In this document: positions 46,739 through 55,567 of the stretch, piece by piece | How positions within the stretch are numbered: position 1 is the first letter of the stretch | Layout: each line of letters begins with the position of its first letter | Source of the DNA: Granulibacter bethesdensis | GTDB lineage: Bacteria > Pseudomonadota > Alphaproteobacteria > Acetobacterales > Acetobacteraceae | DNA: 64,000 nt | Reading direction: 5' to 3' | Assembly: GCF_001889545.1 (NCBI RefSeq) | Contig: NZ_CP018194.1 | Location: forward strand, 1,028,501-1,092,500 | The notes under the pieces: model-generated | Told to the model about the DNA's origin: nothing | Seen by the model: the letters and a program-made list of their open reading frames with translations, nothing else | The model's database searches: none | Translations under genes and position numbers: made by a program

Positions 46739-47938
46739 TCACGGCATTGCCTTGATCCGCACGGATGAGCGGCGCGACGATCTCTCGTGGTACAGAGTGA
46801 TCATGAAGGCCGCCAACGACCAGGTGCAAAGCGCCAACGCCGCCCCCCGCCATCCGCCAGCTTGCCACCCTATTGCGCCGGAAGCGGTTCCGATGGCACC
46901 CCCGACGAAGAAGACGATCATGAATGCGGCGTTGATCCGGCTGTGAGCCTTCTCATCAAGCCCGTAGAGCTGTGCGAGGTTGTTGACCTGCGTACCCTGG
47001 ACACCGACGTCGATAACGAAGGTCGCAACGATCAACGCGGCGATCGAGCTTGGTAGCAAGGCGGCGACCAAGCATCCGACAAAAAGCAATCCTGTCGTGA
47101 GCAACTGCGCTCGCTGAGGACTGCTTCTGTCGGCCTGTCGGCCGAACCACGGCGCGGCGAGTGCACCGCCAATCGCGACGATGCCGAACAGTCCGATGCG
47201 GTCGCTGTCGAACCGAAAGGCAGGCCCGCTCAGCTGGAAGGTAAGGATCGTCCAGAAGCAGCAGAACGCCGCGAAAGCGAGACCGCCAATGAGGGACAGA
47301 CGGCGTAGTTCGGGGAACCGTGCCAGTTGGCGGCCTGTCGAAAAGAGCAGCGACGCATATCCGTCACGATGCCCGCCGCGCTGCGATGGAAGCGTAAGTT
47401 GGACCAAGATCGCGGTGGCGATCGCCGCTATGCCGGACATCGCATAGACGAGGCGCCAGCCGATCCAGTCTGCGATGAGGCCGCTGACGATCCGCGAACT
47501 CAGGATGCCGATCAGCGTCCCGGTGAAGACCAGCCCGACGACCTTTCCGCGCTCGTTCGGCGCGGCGAGTGAGGCCGCCATCGGTACAACAACCTGGACC
47601 GCGGCCGTGCAGACGCCGATCAGCAGGCTGATGAGCCCCGCAGTCCAGACGTCCCGGGTCGCGGTCATGGCGATCAGGACGGCGCCCAGAGTGAGCTCCA
47701 ACACCACGATGAGCCGTTTGCGGTCGAGCATGTCGCCCAGCGGCACGACGGCGAGGATGCCGAGCGCCATACTCCATTGGCTGAGTGCGGGGAGGAAGCC
47801 CACGCCGGCGGCCGAGGCTCCGAATGATGTGCCGATCTGGGTGAGAATAGGCTGCGCATAGTAGATGTTCGCGATCGTGGTGCCGGTGGTCACCGCCATG
47901 ACCAGCAGTTGCGCGCGGGAGAGTGAGGTCGTGGCCAT
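46739..47938 (-). CDS. MFS transporter (drug/arabinose efflux-like)
   Basis: 399 residues with twelve predicted spans. The start MATTSLSRAQLLVMAVTTG leads into span 1 and the loop 2-3 motif GDMLDRKRL; the profile resembles YgaY/arabinose-efflux MFS proteins. It lies 139 bp downstream of the aldehyde dehydrogenase on the same strand, separated by a nested hairpin. Confidence 0.86.
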   Translation of the reverse strand: MATTSLSRAQLLVMAVTTGTTIANIYYAQPILTQIGTSFGASAAGVGFLPALSQWSMALGILAVVPLGDMLDRKRLIVVLELTLGAVLIAMTATRDVWTAGLISLLIGVCTAAVQVVVPMAASLAAPNERGKVVGLVFTGTLIGILSSRIVSGLIADWIGWRLVYAMSGIAAIATAILVQLTLPSQRGGHRDGYASLLFSTGRQLARFPELRRLSLIGGLAFAAFCCFWTILTFQLSGPAFRFDSDRIGLFGIVAIGGALAAPWFGRQADRSSPQRAQLLTTGLLFVGCLVAALLPSSIAALIVATFVIDVGVQGTQVNNLAQLYGLDEKAHSRINAAFMIVFFVGGAIGTASGAIGWQAGGWRGAALALCTWSLAAFMITLYHERSSRRSSVRIKAMP

Positions 47939-48019
47939 GAGCTACCATGGTCGTGCAGCCGCATGCCCAGGCTGCACGGACGTGGCCGAAGGCATCGACT
48001 TGAGTTTGGAAAGAGGTGG

Positions 48020-48070
48020 GCGCCTTCGGCCCCCAGCGGGGGAGAGGAATGGTCGGAGGACCGAAGGCGC
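48020..48070 (-). promoter_or_regulatory. Nested hairpin between the aldehyde dehydrogenase and MFS genes
   Basis: A perfect 10-bp stem (GCGCCTTCGG, 48020-48029, with 48061-48070) encloses a second GC hairpin, CCCCC-AGC-GGGGG. It starts 7 bp after the dehydrogenase stop. It could terminate, attenuate or stabilise the transcript before the MFS gene. Confidence 0.5.
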
Positions 48071-48076
48071 TGTTCG

Positions 48077-49462
48077 TCAGGCCTTGCGCGTGAGGCCGGC
48101 CATCAGGACGTACTTGACCTCGACGTATTCCTCGATCCCGTAGTAGCTGCCTTCCCGGCCGTAGCCGGAGTGCTTCATGCCACCGAACGGCACCGACGCT
48201 GTACCAACCGAGCCCGAGTTGAGGATAACCATGCCGGACTCAATCTCCTGTGACAGGCGGAAAGCCCGACCGAGGTCACGGGTAAAGGCGTAGGCGACCA
48301 ACCCGTACTCGGAGTTGTTTGCCCGCGCGATCACCTCCTCCTCGGTGTGGAAGCGATAGATCGGCATGACCGGGCCGAAAATCTCAGTCTGAGCCACCGC
48401 CGCATCGTCGCCGATGTCGGCCAAGATCGTAGGCTCGTAGAACAGGCCGCCGAGCTTGTGCTGCTTGCCACCGAGAACGACACGGGCGCCGTGGCTGCGA
48501 GCGTCGTCGATCAGCGACGCGACCTTGTCAAAGCCGGCTTGGTTGATCAGCGGGCCGACCACGAAGTCTTCGCGCATGCCGTCGCCGACCTCGATCTTGG
48601 CCACCCGCTCTGCGAATGCCTCAACGAACCGATCATAGATCGAGTCATGCACGTAAAAGCGGTTCGGCGAGATACAGACCTGACCCGAGTTGCGCAGCTT
48701 CGCGGCGACAGCGCCGGCCACGGCCTCATCGAAATCGGCATCGTCGAAGACGATGAAGGGCGCGTTGCCGCCCAGCTCGAGCGTCATCTTGGTGAGCGTT
48801 GCCCCGCTGGCGCTCGCCAGCAGCTTGCCCACCCCGGTCGATCCTGTGAACGAGATTTTACGGATGCGTTCATCGCCGGTGAACTGCTCGCCAATTTCCT
48901 TCGGATTGCCAGTGACCATCTCGAATACGCCTTCGGGAATGCCGGCCTTCCGGGCATATTCGAGGAGCTTGTAGGCAGTGAGCGGCGTCACTTCGGACGG
49001 CTTGATGATCATGGTGCAGCCGGCCGCGAGTGCCGTGGCGATCTTGCGGCAAATCATCATGAACGGGAAATTCCACGGCGTGATTGCCGCAGTCGGTCCT
49101 ACCGCCTGCTTAATGACCAGCACGGACGCACCAGCAGCGTGGGTCGGGATGGTATCGCCATAGACGCGCTTGGCTTCCTCGGCGTACCACTCGATGAAAC
49201 CCAGACCGTAGTCGATCTCGCCCATGGCTTCGGAGATGCACTTGCCATTCTCCTGCACCATTACCTCGGCGAATGCGCGCTTGTCCGCCCGGACGAGTTC
49301 GAACCAGGCGCGAAGCAGTTCGCTGCGCTCTTTGGCCAGCCGGCGCGACCATGCCGGGAACGCATCGCAGGTGCGGTTGATGGCTGCCTTGACCTCATCC
49401 AAGGACATTTCGGGAGCTTCGCCGACGATCGAACCGTTAGCCGGATTATAGACGGTGATCAT
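48077..49462 (-). CDS. NAD(P)-dependent succinate-semialdehyde-type dehydrogenase
   Basis: 461 residues. ALDH motifs: PWNFPFMM, substrate/NAD region FTGSTGVGK, catalytic Glu in LELGGNAPFIVFDDAD, catalytic Cys in NSGQVCISPNRFYV, EIFGPV and the closing GMKHSGYGREGSYYGIEEY. The profile best matches GabD-like succinate-semialdehyde dehydrogenases; other short-chain semialdehydes are possible. It is on the same strand as the Atu4866 and MFS genes and faces away from the LysR gene. Confidence 0.9.
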   Translation of the reverse strand: MITVYNPANGSIVGEAPEMSLDEVKAAINRTCDAFPAWSRRLAKERSELLRAWFELVRADKRAFAEVMVQENGKCISEAMGEIDYGLGFIEWYAEEAKRVYGDTIPTHAAGASVLVIKQAVGPTAAITPWNFPFMMICRKIATALAAGCTMIIKPSEVTPLTAYKLLEYARKAGIPEGVFEMVTGNPKEIGEQFTGDERIRKISFTGSTGVGKLLASASGATLTKMTLELGGNAPFIVFDDADFDEAVAGAVAAKLRNSGQVCISPNRFYVHDSIYDRFVEAFAERVAKIEVGDGMREDFVVGPLINQAGFDKVASLIDDARSHGARVVLGGKQHKLGGLFYEPTILADIGDDAAVAQTEIFGPVMPIYRFHTEEEVIARANNSEYGLVAYAFTRDLGRAFRLSQEIESGMVILNSGSVGTASVPFGGMKHSGYGREGSYYGIEEYVEVKYVLMAGLTRKA

Positions 49463-49520
49463 GATATGCCTCTTTCTGGTTTGTCATGGATGGAAAAGAT
49501 TTTTTGAATTTCGAAGACGA

Positions 49521-49778
49521 TCAGCTCGTGATTGTCTCTCGGAAAAACTTCATGCCAACGTGATGAAGAACACCGTCGATGAATTCACCATCGGCTTCAA
49601 ACCCGGTGTCATCCCAATAGTTGATATGTGCACCATCAACTTCATAGCGCCCTTGGTAAGCACTCTTTTGGTTGCCTCTGGCCTCGTCGTATCGCCCATT
49701 CGGAAGGAGTTCTTGGCGAATATAGCCATCCGCCGTCACCCACATGCCGACGACTGACCCTATTGGTGAGGATGCCAT
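49521..49778 (-). CDS. Atu4866 domain protein
   Basis: 85 residues, almost the whole length being the Atu4866 domain: GMWVTADGYIRQELLPNGRYDEARG, YQGRYEVDG, DDTGFEADGEF and DGVLHHVGM. Function unknown; the domain looks like a small beta-rich, possibly lipocalin-like protein. It is divergent from the LysR gene and precedes the dehydrogenase and MFS genes on the same strand. Confidence 0.82.
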   Translation of the reverse strand: MASSPIGSVVGMWVTADGYIRQELLPNGRYDEARGNQKSAYQGRYEVDGAHINYWDDTGFEADGEFIDGVLHHVGMKFFRETITS

Positions 49779-49828
49779 TGATCGTCTCCGCTTTAACCTT
49801 GCAGAGGTTCGGATAGGCCTGCCAGCGT

Positions 49829-49866
49829 AACATATCCAATATATCGACTATCAAACGTGATATGTT
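49829..49866. promoter_or_regulatory. Candidate LysR operator
   Basis: AACATATC (49829-49836) and GATATGTT (49859-49866) are perfect inverted 8-mers 22 bp apart in the divergent promoter region; AT-rich half-sites of this type are typical LysR binding sites, and the regulator gene begins 18 bp later. Confidence 0.5.
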
Positions 49867-49883
49867 TTAGGTATCGCTCCGGC

Positions 49884-50777
49884 ATGGATCTACGTCACTT
49901 TCGATACTTTTTGGCCGTTGCCGAAGAGCTGAATTTTCGCCGTGCAGCTGAGCGTCTGAACATGGCTCAGCCGCCGCTTAGCTCTCAGATCCATGACCTT
50001 GAGCGTGAGATTGGCGTCTCGTTGTTTCGGCGAGTGCCAAAAGGCGCAGAGTTGACGGAGGCTGGTGTCGCTTTCCTTGCCGAAGTGCCCGCTGTGTTCG
50101 AGCAGGTCGAGCGCGCCGTAGGTATGGCTCAGCGTGGGGGCCGTGGCGAAGTCGGACGGCTCAGGGTCGGCTACACCGGATCGACCACCTTCAATGAGAT
50201 CGTGCCGGAATCGCTTCGTAAGTTTCGTCGCGCATTCCCTGACGTCGAGCTCGCGCTGGACGAGCTGAATAGCGTCGTCCTGATCGACCGTCTTCTTCAT
50301 CAGCGGCTCGATGCGGCATTCATCCGTCCGGGCAAGGAACCTCCCGCGAACGTCAACGTCCTGCCGCTTCCTTCCGAAAGCATGATGGTCGCCGTGTCGA
50401 GCGAGCATCGGCTTGCGGGTCGCTACGCCGTCGAGCTCAGCGAACTCGAAGGTGAGCCGATGGTCCTGTTCTCACGGGCGCTGGGATCGGCTTTTTACGA
50501 CGAGATCATCCAAAGCTGCCGGGAGGCCGGCTTCGAGCCTAGGATCGAGCAGGTTGCTCCTCAGATACTCTCGATTGCCAATCTCGTGGCCGCAGAGATC
50601 GGTGTATCGATCGTCCCGGAACGTGTGGCTGCTGCGGCGGTGGCAGGCGTGTCCTATCTGCCGATCAAGGGCATAGCTCCAGTCGCGCGGATCGCCCTGG
50701 CGACGCGGATCGACGATCGAAGTGTGATCACCAAAAACTTCAGGACCCTCGTTCAACAGACCGTGAGGCGCGCTTGA
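49884..50777 (+). CDS. LysR family transcriptional regulator
   Basis: 297 residues from ATG 49884. The N-terminal helix-turn-helix is classical: MDLRHFRYFLAVAEELNFRRAAERLNMAQPPLSSQ, then the effector domain with GRLRVGYTGSTTFNEIVPE. It is divergent from the Atu4866-dehydrogenase-MFS genes, which are probably its targets. Inducer unknown. Confidence 0.92.
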   Translation: MDLRHFRYFLAVAEELNFRRAAERLNMAQPPLSSQIHDLEREIGVSLFRRVPKGAELTEAGVAFLAEVPAVFEQVERAVGMAQRGGRGEVGRLRVGYTGSTTFNEIVPESLRKFRRAFPDVELALDELNSVVLIDRLLHQRLDAAFIRPGKEPPANVNVLPLPSESMMVAVSSEHRLAGRYAVELSELEGEPMVLFSRALGSAFYDEIIQSCREAGFEPRIEQVAPQILSIANLVAAEIGVSIVPERVAAAAVAGVSYLPIKGIAPVARIALATRIDDRSVITKNFRTLVQQTVRRA

Positions 50778-50830
50778 GGAGAAGCCGCAAAATAAAAGAT
50801 CGAAACGACTGATCGGCATCGCATTGTGTG

Positions 50831-50905
50831 CGAATAACCGGCAGCGGTTATATTCGCCTTCGACGCTGTTGTTGTGGTTTTGGGAAGCCATGCGCTTCCC
50901 AAAAC
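50831..50905. terminator. Pair of inverted repeats between convergent genes
   Basis: CGAATAACCG with CGGTTATATTCG (50831-50857, one bulge) and a perfect 12-bp stem GTTTTGGGAAGC (50877-50888 with 50894-50905, 5-nt loop). They lie between the LysR stop at 50777 and the tautomerase stop at 50971, consistent with a bidirectional terminator. Confidence 0.55.
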
Positions 50906-50970
50906 GTGATACCCGCGCGGCTGTCTTGCTGGCCGTTCATTTCCGGGAAGGTGTTACCGCGCCTTTTTGC

Positions 50971-51360
50971 TTACAGGTCGCCGGTTACAAATTGCGCTTT
51001 ACCGAAACCAAAGCTCCAGTCGGCGTCGCTGTTCTCGATCACGGAGAACATGACATCCTGCGGCGGCACGCCGCAGCGTTCGGCAAGGCCGCGCGTCACG
51101 AGCTGGTAGAATGCCTGCTTCATCTCCTGCGACCGCGGGCGCGTCGTCATGTGGATCAGGACGCGCTGTTCGGTGCGTTCGAAGCCCAGCCCGGTATCTT
51201 CCATAACAAGGTGTGACGACACATGCTCGGTAACGATCTGGTAGCGATCACGAACCGGCACCTGGAACGCCTCGACCATCGCTTCATGGATGACCTGCTG
51301 CAATTCGGCGACGTCCTCCGGGCGACGGCCCTCCACGATGTGGATGTTGAGCAGCGGCAT
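50971..51360 (-). CDS. Tautomerase family protein
   Basis: 129 residues with the catalytic N-terminal proline (MPLLNIHIVEG) of the 4-oxalocrotonate tautomerase superfamily and the MIF-like length of a single polypeptide. It probably handles keto-enol or dehalogenation chemistry on small acids. It is translated after the flavin oxidoreductase, whose frame overlaps its start by 77 bp. Confidence 0.85.
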   Translation of the reverse strand: MPLLNIHIVEGRRPEDVAELQQVIHEAMVEAFQVPVRDRYQIVTEHVSSHLVMEDTGLGFERTEQRVLIHMTTRPRSQEMKQAFYQLVTRGLAERCGVPPQDVMFSVIENSDADWSFGFGKAQFVTGDL

Positions 51361-52432
51361 CAGTAACCTTCTGATTGCGGACGGCGTTCAGCTCGCCCTT
51401 GAGTGTTTCGATGAGAGTGGCGGCAGGCATTGCGCGGCTAAGTGGCGCGCCTTGCCCCGCCCATTGCGCCCCGAAGCCGTGTTCGCCGCGCGCCTTGGCG
51501 GCTGCATGCAGAGCTTTGCCGGCGTCGTAGGCGATGGGATAGTCGGGCGGCAGACGGCCTGCGAGCTGCTCAGCCAGAGCCGTGAAGCGGTTTGCGATCG
51601 CCCGGGCCGGTCGACCCGAAATCAGCGGTGTCAGCGTCGTGTGATAGCCTCCGGGACCGGTCAGCGCGTCGCGATAGGCATCATCGGCAGCGGATTCAGG
51701 ACAGGCCACGAAGGCTGTACCCAGTTGTGCTGCGACCGCACCGAGATCGAGGGCGGCTGCGATACCCGCACCATCCATGATCCCGCCAGCAGCGACGACC
51801 GGTATCGACGTCTCGCGGACCAGCAGGCGGGTCAGTGCCATCGTACCCAGACCATCGTCGGGCTTCGTTGGATCGAACACGCCCCGATGCCCGCCTGCTT
51901 CGATACCCTGCGCTACGATCCCGTCGATCCCGGCTGCCTCGATCGCCCGAGCCTCTTCGAGGCTGGTCGCAGTCGCCAGCATATAGATGCCGCGTACACG
52001 TAGAGCCGACAGGGCGTCGGCAGATGGCAGGCCGAAATGAAAGCTGACGACGGGAGGCTGTAACGCCAGCAACGTCTCCAGCATGTCAGCGTCGTTGGCA
52101 AAGCTCTGGTAGATCGTGCGCAGCGCCTTAGGCGGCTCCGCCTCGAACTCCGCAAACAACGGTGCCAGCCATTCCAGCCATGCCCGTTCTCGCTCGGGAT
52201 CGGCTGTGGCGTTGCCATGGACGAACAGGTTGACGTTAAAGGCGCCATCGGAATGAGCGATGCGCGCCCGCGTCTCCTCGATCATGGCGCGGGCGCCCTT
52301 GGCGTCGGTTGCACCGACGCCGATCGATCCTAGGCCGCCGGCGTTGGTAACGGCCGCCGCCAGTGTCGGCGTCGAGACACCTGCCATTGGTGCCTGGACG
52401 ATCGGCAGCGTCATATTGAGCCTATTGAGCAT
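51284..52432 (-). CDS. NAD(P)H-dependent flavin oxidoreductase (nitronate monooxygenase family)
   Basis: 382 residues. FMN-binding TIM barrel with PIVQAPMAGVSTP at the start, the conserved GIVAQGIEAGGHRG loop, LVRETSIPVVAAGGIMDGAG phosphate loop and QLGTAFVACPES. Nitronate monooxygenases oxidise alkyl nitronates. The last 25 residues are unlike the family and lie over the tautomerase start, suggesting a lost stop codon. Confidence 0.87.
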   Translation of the reverse strand: MLNRLNMTLPIVQAPMAGVSTPTLAAAVTNAGGLGSIGVGATDAKGARAMIEETRARIAHSDGAFNVNLFVHGNATADPERERAWLEWLAPLFAEFEAEPPKALRTIYQSFANDADMLETLLALQPPVVSFHFGLPSADALSALRVRGIYMLATATSLEEARAIEAAGIDGIVAQGIEAGGHRGVFDPTKPDDGLGTMALTRLLVRETSIPVVAAGGIMDGAGIAAALDLGAVAAQLGTAFVACPESAADDAYRDALTGPGGYHTTLTPLISGRPARAIANRFTALAEQLAGRLPPDYPIAYDAGKALHAAAKARGEHGFGAQWAGQGAPLSRAMPAATLIETLKGELNAVRNQKVTDAAAQHPHRGGPSPGGRRRIAAGHP

Positions 52433-52442
52433 GTCCGCCTCC

Positions 52443-53149
52443 TTATGCCGCCAACGCTTCGTCCATCGGGCCGAACATCTCGTAGTGGACTTGCTCGGTC
52501 GGCACGCCCGCGGCGATCAGGCCGGGGACAAAGGAACGCAGGAACGGGCGAGGCCCGCATAGATAGAAGTCAGCGGCCTCAAACGGAGTGTTGGCCTTGA
52601 GCCAATCGATCGTGATGAAACCGGCCTCAGCGTCGTCTGCCTCGTCACGGCGTTCATAGAAGGTGTGGACCTTGGTCCCACCGTGGATCCCGGCCAACTC
52701 GCGAATATGAGCATCAAGGACGTGGCTTTCGCGGCTTGCAGTGCCGTGGACATACCAAACGCGCGCGGTCGGATGCGCCTCGGCGATCATCTCCATCATG
52801 CTGACCATCGGCGTCAACCCAACGCCGCCTGACAGCAACACGATCGGGCGCTCTGGCACGTCGGCAAGGAAGAAATCGCCGGCGGGCGGGGTGCAATCCA
52901 CGCATACGCCTGGGAATGCTTCGTCATACAGGAAGGCGGATGCGCCCCCGTCCGCCTGCCGCTTCACCGTGATGCGGTAATGATCGCCTTGGGGCCGCAC
53001 GAGATCGAGAAGTTGCGCTTTAGACCCATCGGTCCGGCCGCATCGAAGTTGAACGTCAGATACTGACCGGGACGATGGCGCAGTACAGGGCGGCCATCGG
53101 CTGGTTTGAGGATGAAGGAGGCGATGCCCTCGCTTTCCTGAATGCGCTC
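52443..53149 (-). pseudogene. Truncated, frameshifted FAD/NAD reductase (flavohemoprotein reductase-like)
   Basis: The 3' part (52443-52990) encodes the NAD half: SGGVGLTPMVSMMEMIAEAHP, WYVHGTASRESHV, FYLCGPRPFLRSF. The FAD half (RPGQYLTFNFDAAG, KRNFSIS) is in another frame, consistent with a single-base deletion near 52,990. The 5' end stops at the left inverted repeat of the IS1182-type element (53150), so any globin domain is lost. It overlaps nothing but sits 10 bp downstream of the flavin oxidoreductase. Confidence 0.82.
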
Positions 53150-54799
53150 GAGACCGTCCGAAAACTCGCTGGTGGTGGGAGTTGCAGGGGTTCCTGTTGG
53201 CGAACTGGCGCAAGGACCGAGATTTTGCCTCTATGTGCACCGTGCGGCCGGGATATGCATCCAACCCGCTGTCCAGGACATGACGATGGCGTGTTCAGCG
53301 ATGTGGCTCACACCTGGACCGCCCGGATCAGTCCCGGCATGCCGATAAGGGTGATAGCGCGCCTGAGATTGTAGGCGAGCGCCGTCAGACTGAACTCGGC
53401 GCGGACCTTGTCCAGCCCGCGCATGAGGAACGCGCCCTGGTTCATCCACTGCTTGATCGAGCCGAACGGATGTTCGACCGTGGATTTGCGGATGGTGAGG
53501 ATGCCGGACCGTTCCGCGAGGCGTGCCGCCATGCGCTCGATGACCGCCTCGTGCTCGCCGCGATTGACGCGCCGCCAGCGCCCCTTGGTGCAACGTGCCT
53601 TGATCTGGCAGCCGGCACACGCGGTAGGGCTGGAATACTGGACCGACAGATGCCCGCGCGTCACCGAGGCGTAGCGCGTGTCCAGCACCTGTCCGCCGGG
53701 GCAGTGATAGACGTCGGCCTCGGGATCGTAGCGGAACCGCTCCTTGGGGAAGAGGCCGTTGCCGACCGCGGTGCCCCGGTGCGGGCGGGGAATGTACGGC
53801 GTGATGCCGGCCGCCTCACACGCGACGATATCGTCGCCCGCGTGATACCCCATGTCGGCCACCGCATCGATCCGCTCGACCCCGAGTGTCTCCATCGCCG
53901 CACCGGCGGTGGGCGCCAGCAGGCCCATGTCGTTGCAGGCATTGGTGACGTGCTGTTCGACGATCAGGCTGTGTTTCGCATCGACCGCCACCTGGGCATT
54001 GTAGCCGACCGTGACTTTCGAATGCGCGACCATGAGGCGCGCGTCGGGATCGGTGAGCGAGATCTGCCCTTCGCCGCTGTCCTGCAACTGGCCCAGCAGC
54101 GCTGCACTAGCCTGGCGCTGCTCACGCAGCCGGGCGATCTTGGTCGCCAGCGCATCGCCGCGACCGATGCCGGCACCATCCTCGCCACGGTCGATCTCGT
54201 CCAACTCGGTCAGATAGCGCTCCAGTCGCGCATCGGTCGATGCCAGATACGCGGCCAGTCGCTCGCGGCTGAAGTTGCGCGCCCGACTGTTCACCGCCTT
54301 CAGCCGCGTGCCGTCCACCGCCAGCAACTCGCGCCCGAACAGGTCGAGCTTGCGGCACAGCAGGACGAAGGCGCGGAACACCGCCTTGAACGCAGCCCGG
54401 TTTTCGCGACGGAAGTCGGCGATGGTCCGGAAGTCCGGACGCACCCCGCGCAGCAGCCAGATCAGTTCGAGATTGCGGCCCGCCTCCACCGCCAGACGCC
54501 GGCTCGACCGCACCCGGTTGAAATAGCCGTACAGGTACAGCTTGAGCATATCGGCTGGATCGTACCCGGGCCGCCCCGTCGCCTTCGGTCGCGACCGCAC
54601 GAAGCCGGCACGGCCCAGATCAAGATCATCGACGAACGCGTCGATGAACCGTACCGGATTGTCCGCTGCCACATAGTCCTCGACCGACGCTGGCAGCAAC
54701 AGCGCCTGGTCACGAGCATGACCCTCAATGTACGCCATGCATGCAGATTACACCGCCCGGATGCGCTCGGGAATCAGGATTGCGTTTTCGGACGGTCTC
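53150..54799 (-). mobile_element. Complete IS1182-family insertion sequence
   Basis: 1650 bp bounded by perfect 16-bp inverted repeats GAGACCGTCCGAAAAC (53150-53165 and 54784-54799), containing one transposase gene. No target-site duplication is visible in the flanks (left ...GCGCT, right TGTTC...), and the gene on its left is truncated while its missing half does not continue on the right, so a deletion followed insertion. Confidence 0.9.
53308..54738 (-). CDS. IS1182 family transposase
   Basis: 476 residues, full length and uninterrupted. N-terminal DUF772-type region (AADNPVRFIDAFVDDLDL, GRPGYDPADMLKLYLYGYFNRVRSSRRL), the first catalytic Asp in LLAVDGTRLKAVN, the second in AVADMGYHAGDD and the Glu in STVEHPFGSIKQWMNQGAF, giving a DDE triad, with a zinc-ribbon cysteine block (CAGCQIKARC) before it. 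It has its own short noncoding ends inside the IS. Confidence 0.93.
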   Translation of the reverse strand: MAYIEGHARDQALLLPASVEDYVAADNPVRFIDAFVDDLDLGRAGFVRSRPKATGRPGYDPADMLKLYLYGYFNRVRSSRRLAVEAGRNLELIWLLRGVRPDFRTIADFRRENRAAFKAVFRAFVLLCRKLDLFGRELLAVDGTRLKAVNSRARNFSRERLAAYLASTDARLERYLTELDEIDRGEDGAGIGRGDALATKIARLREQRQASAALLGQLQDSGEGQISLTDPDARLMVAHSKVTVGYNAQVAVDAKHSLIVEQHVTNACNDMGLLAPTAGAAMETLGVERIDAVADMGYHAGDDIVACEAAGITPYIPRPHRGTAVGNGLFPKERFRYDPEADVYHCPGGQVLDTRYASVTRGHLSVQYSSPTACAGCQIKARCTKGRWRRVNRGEHEAVIERMAARLAERSGILTIRKSTVEHPFGSIKQWMNQGAFLMRGLDKVRAEFSLTALAYNLRRAITLIGMPGLIRAVQV

Positions 54800-54808
54800 T
54801 GTTCCCGA

Positions 54809-55528
54809 TCAGGAATAGCTCAGGGCCAGTTCGTCGACCAATTCATCCGTCGCCTGTTCGGCCGTTGCGATCGAAGCTGCCAGCCTTTCGTCGGCGAACT
54901 CGTCATATTCAATCGCAATGGCGTGGCTGTCGGTCAGCCCGATATAGCCGAGCGGAACCTGCAAGCTCGACTCCACGAGGTTCATCGCCGCCAGGCGCCC
55001 ACCCGGATCATAGCCGTAATCCCCGCGCGCAGACAGGATGACAAGCCGCTTGCCGGGCGGCAGCATCGGCCAATATGGCTCGCCATCGCGCGACCGATCG
55101 AACCCGAAGGTCACGCCGACCCGGACGATATTGTCGATCCAGGCTTTCAACTGCGATGGCAGGCCAAAATTGTACATCGGGGCGCCGATCACCAGCAAAT
55201 CGGCCGCGAGCAGTTCGGCCACCAGTTGGTCGCTCTCCGCAAGCCGCGCCGACTGCGTGGGGGAGCGACATTCGCGCGCGGTGAAGCTGGCGTCGATCCA
55301 GTCCGCGTCGACCGGTGTGGGCGGTATCTGCGCAACATCGCGACGGATAACCACGTCACCCGGCCTTTTGGAGATCCAGCGCGCGACGAAGCGGTGCGAG
55401 AGGCGTCGGCTGTGCGATCCTCGTGCGTCGCGACCGGAACGTCCGAACCGGGCGCTGGAATCGATGTGCAGCAGGCGCAACGGGTGAGAGGTGGATTGGG
55501 GCATGACGGCATCGTCCTCATCTGTCAT
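54809..55528 (-). CDS. azoR: FMN-dependent NADH-azoreductase (AzoR/AcpD)
   Basis: 239 residues from the ATG at 55528 (an ATG at 55504 is also possible; the open frame continues upstream over the LysR start). Flavodoxin-like fold with the FMN-phosphate loop LLHIDSSARFGRSG..SHSRRL and the APMYNFGLPSQLKAWIDNIVRVG segment. Reduces azo dyes and quinones by two electrons. It begins only tens of bases from a divergent LysR gene, its likely regulator. Confidence 0.88.
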   Translation of the reverse strand: MTDEDDAVMPQSTSHPLRLLHIDSSARFGRSGRDARGSHSRRLSHRFVARWISKRPGDVVIRRDVAQIPPTPVDADWIDASFTARECRSPTQSARLAESDQLVAELLAADLLVIGAPMYNFGLPSQLKAWIDNIVRVGVTFGFDRSRDGEPYWPMLPPGKRLVILSARGDYGYDPGGRLAAMNLVESSLQVPLGYIGLTDSHAIAIEYDEFADERLAASIATAEQATDELVDELALSYS

Positions 55529-55567
55529 GCAGCGTGAATAGGCCTCTCCTGCGAACCGTGACGAACG

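Noticed and set aside
53166-53307. Short plus-strand frame with LANWRKDRDFASM
   Set aside because: It lies inside the left noncoding end of the IS1182-type element.
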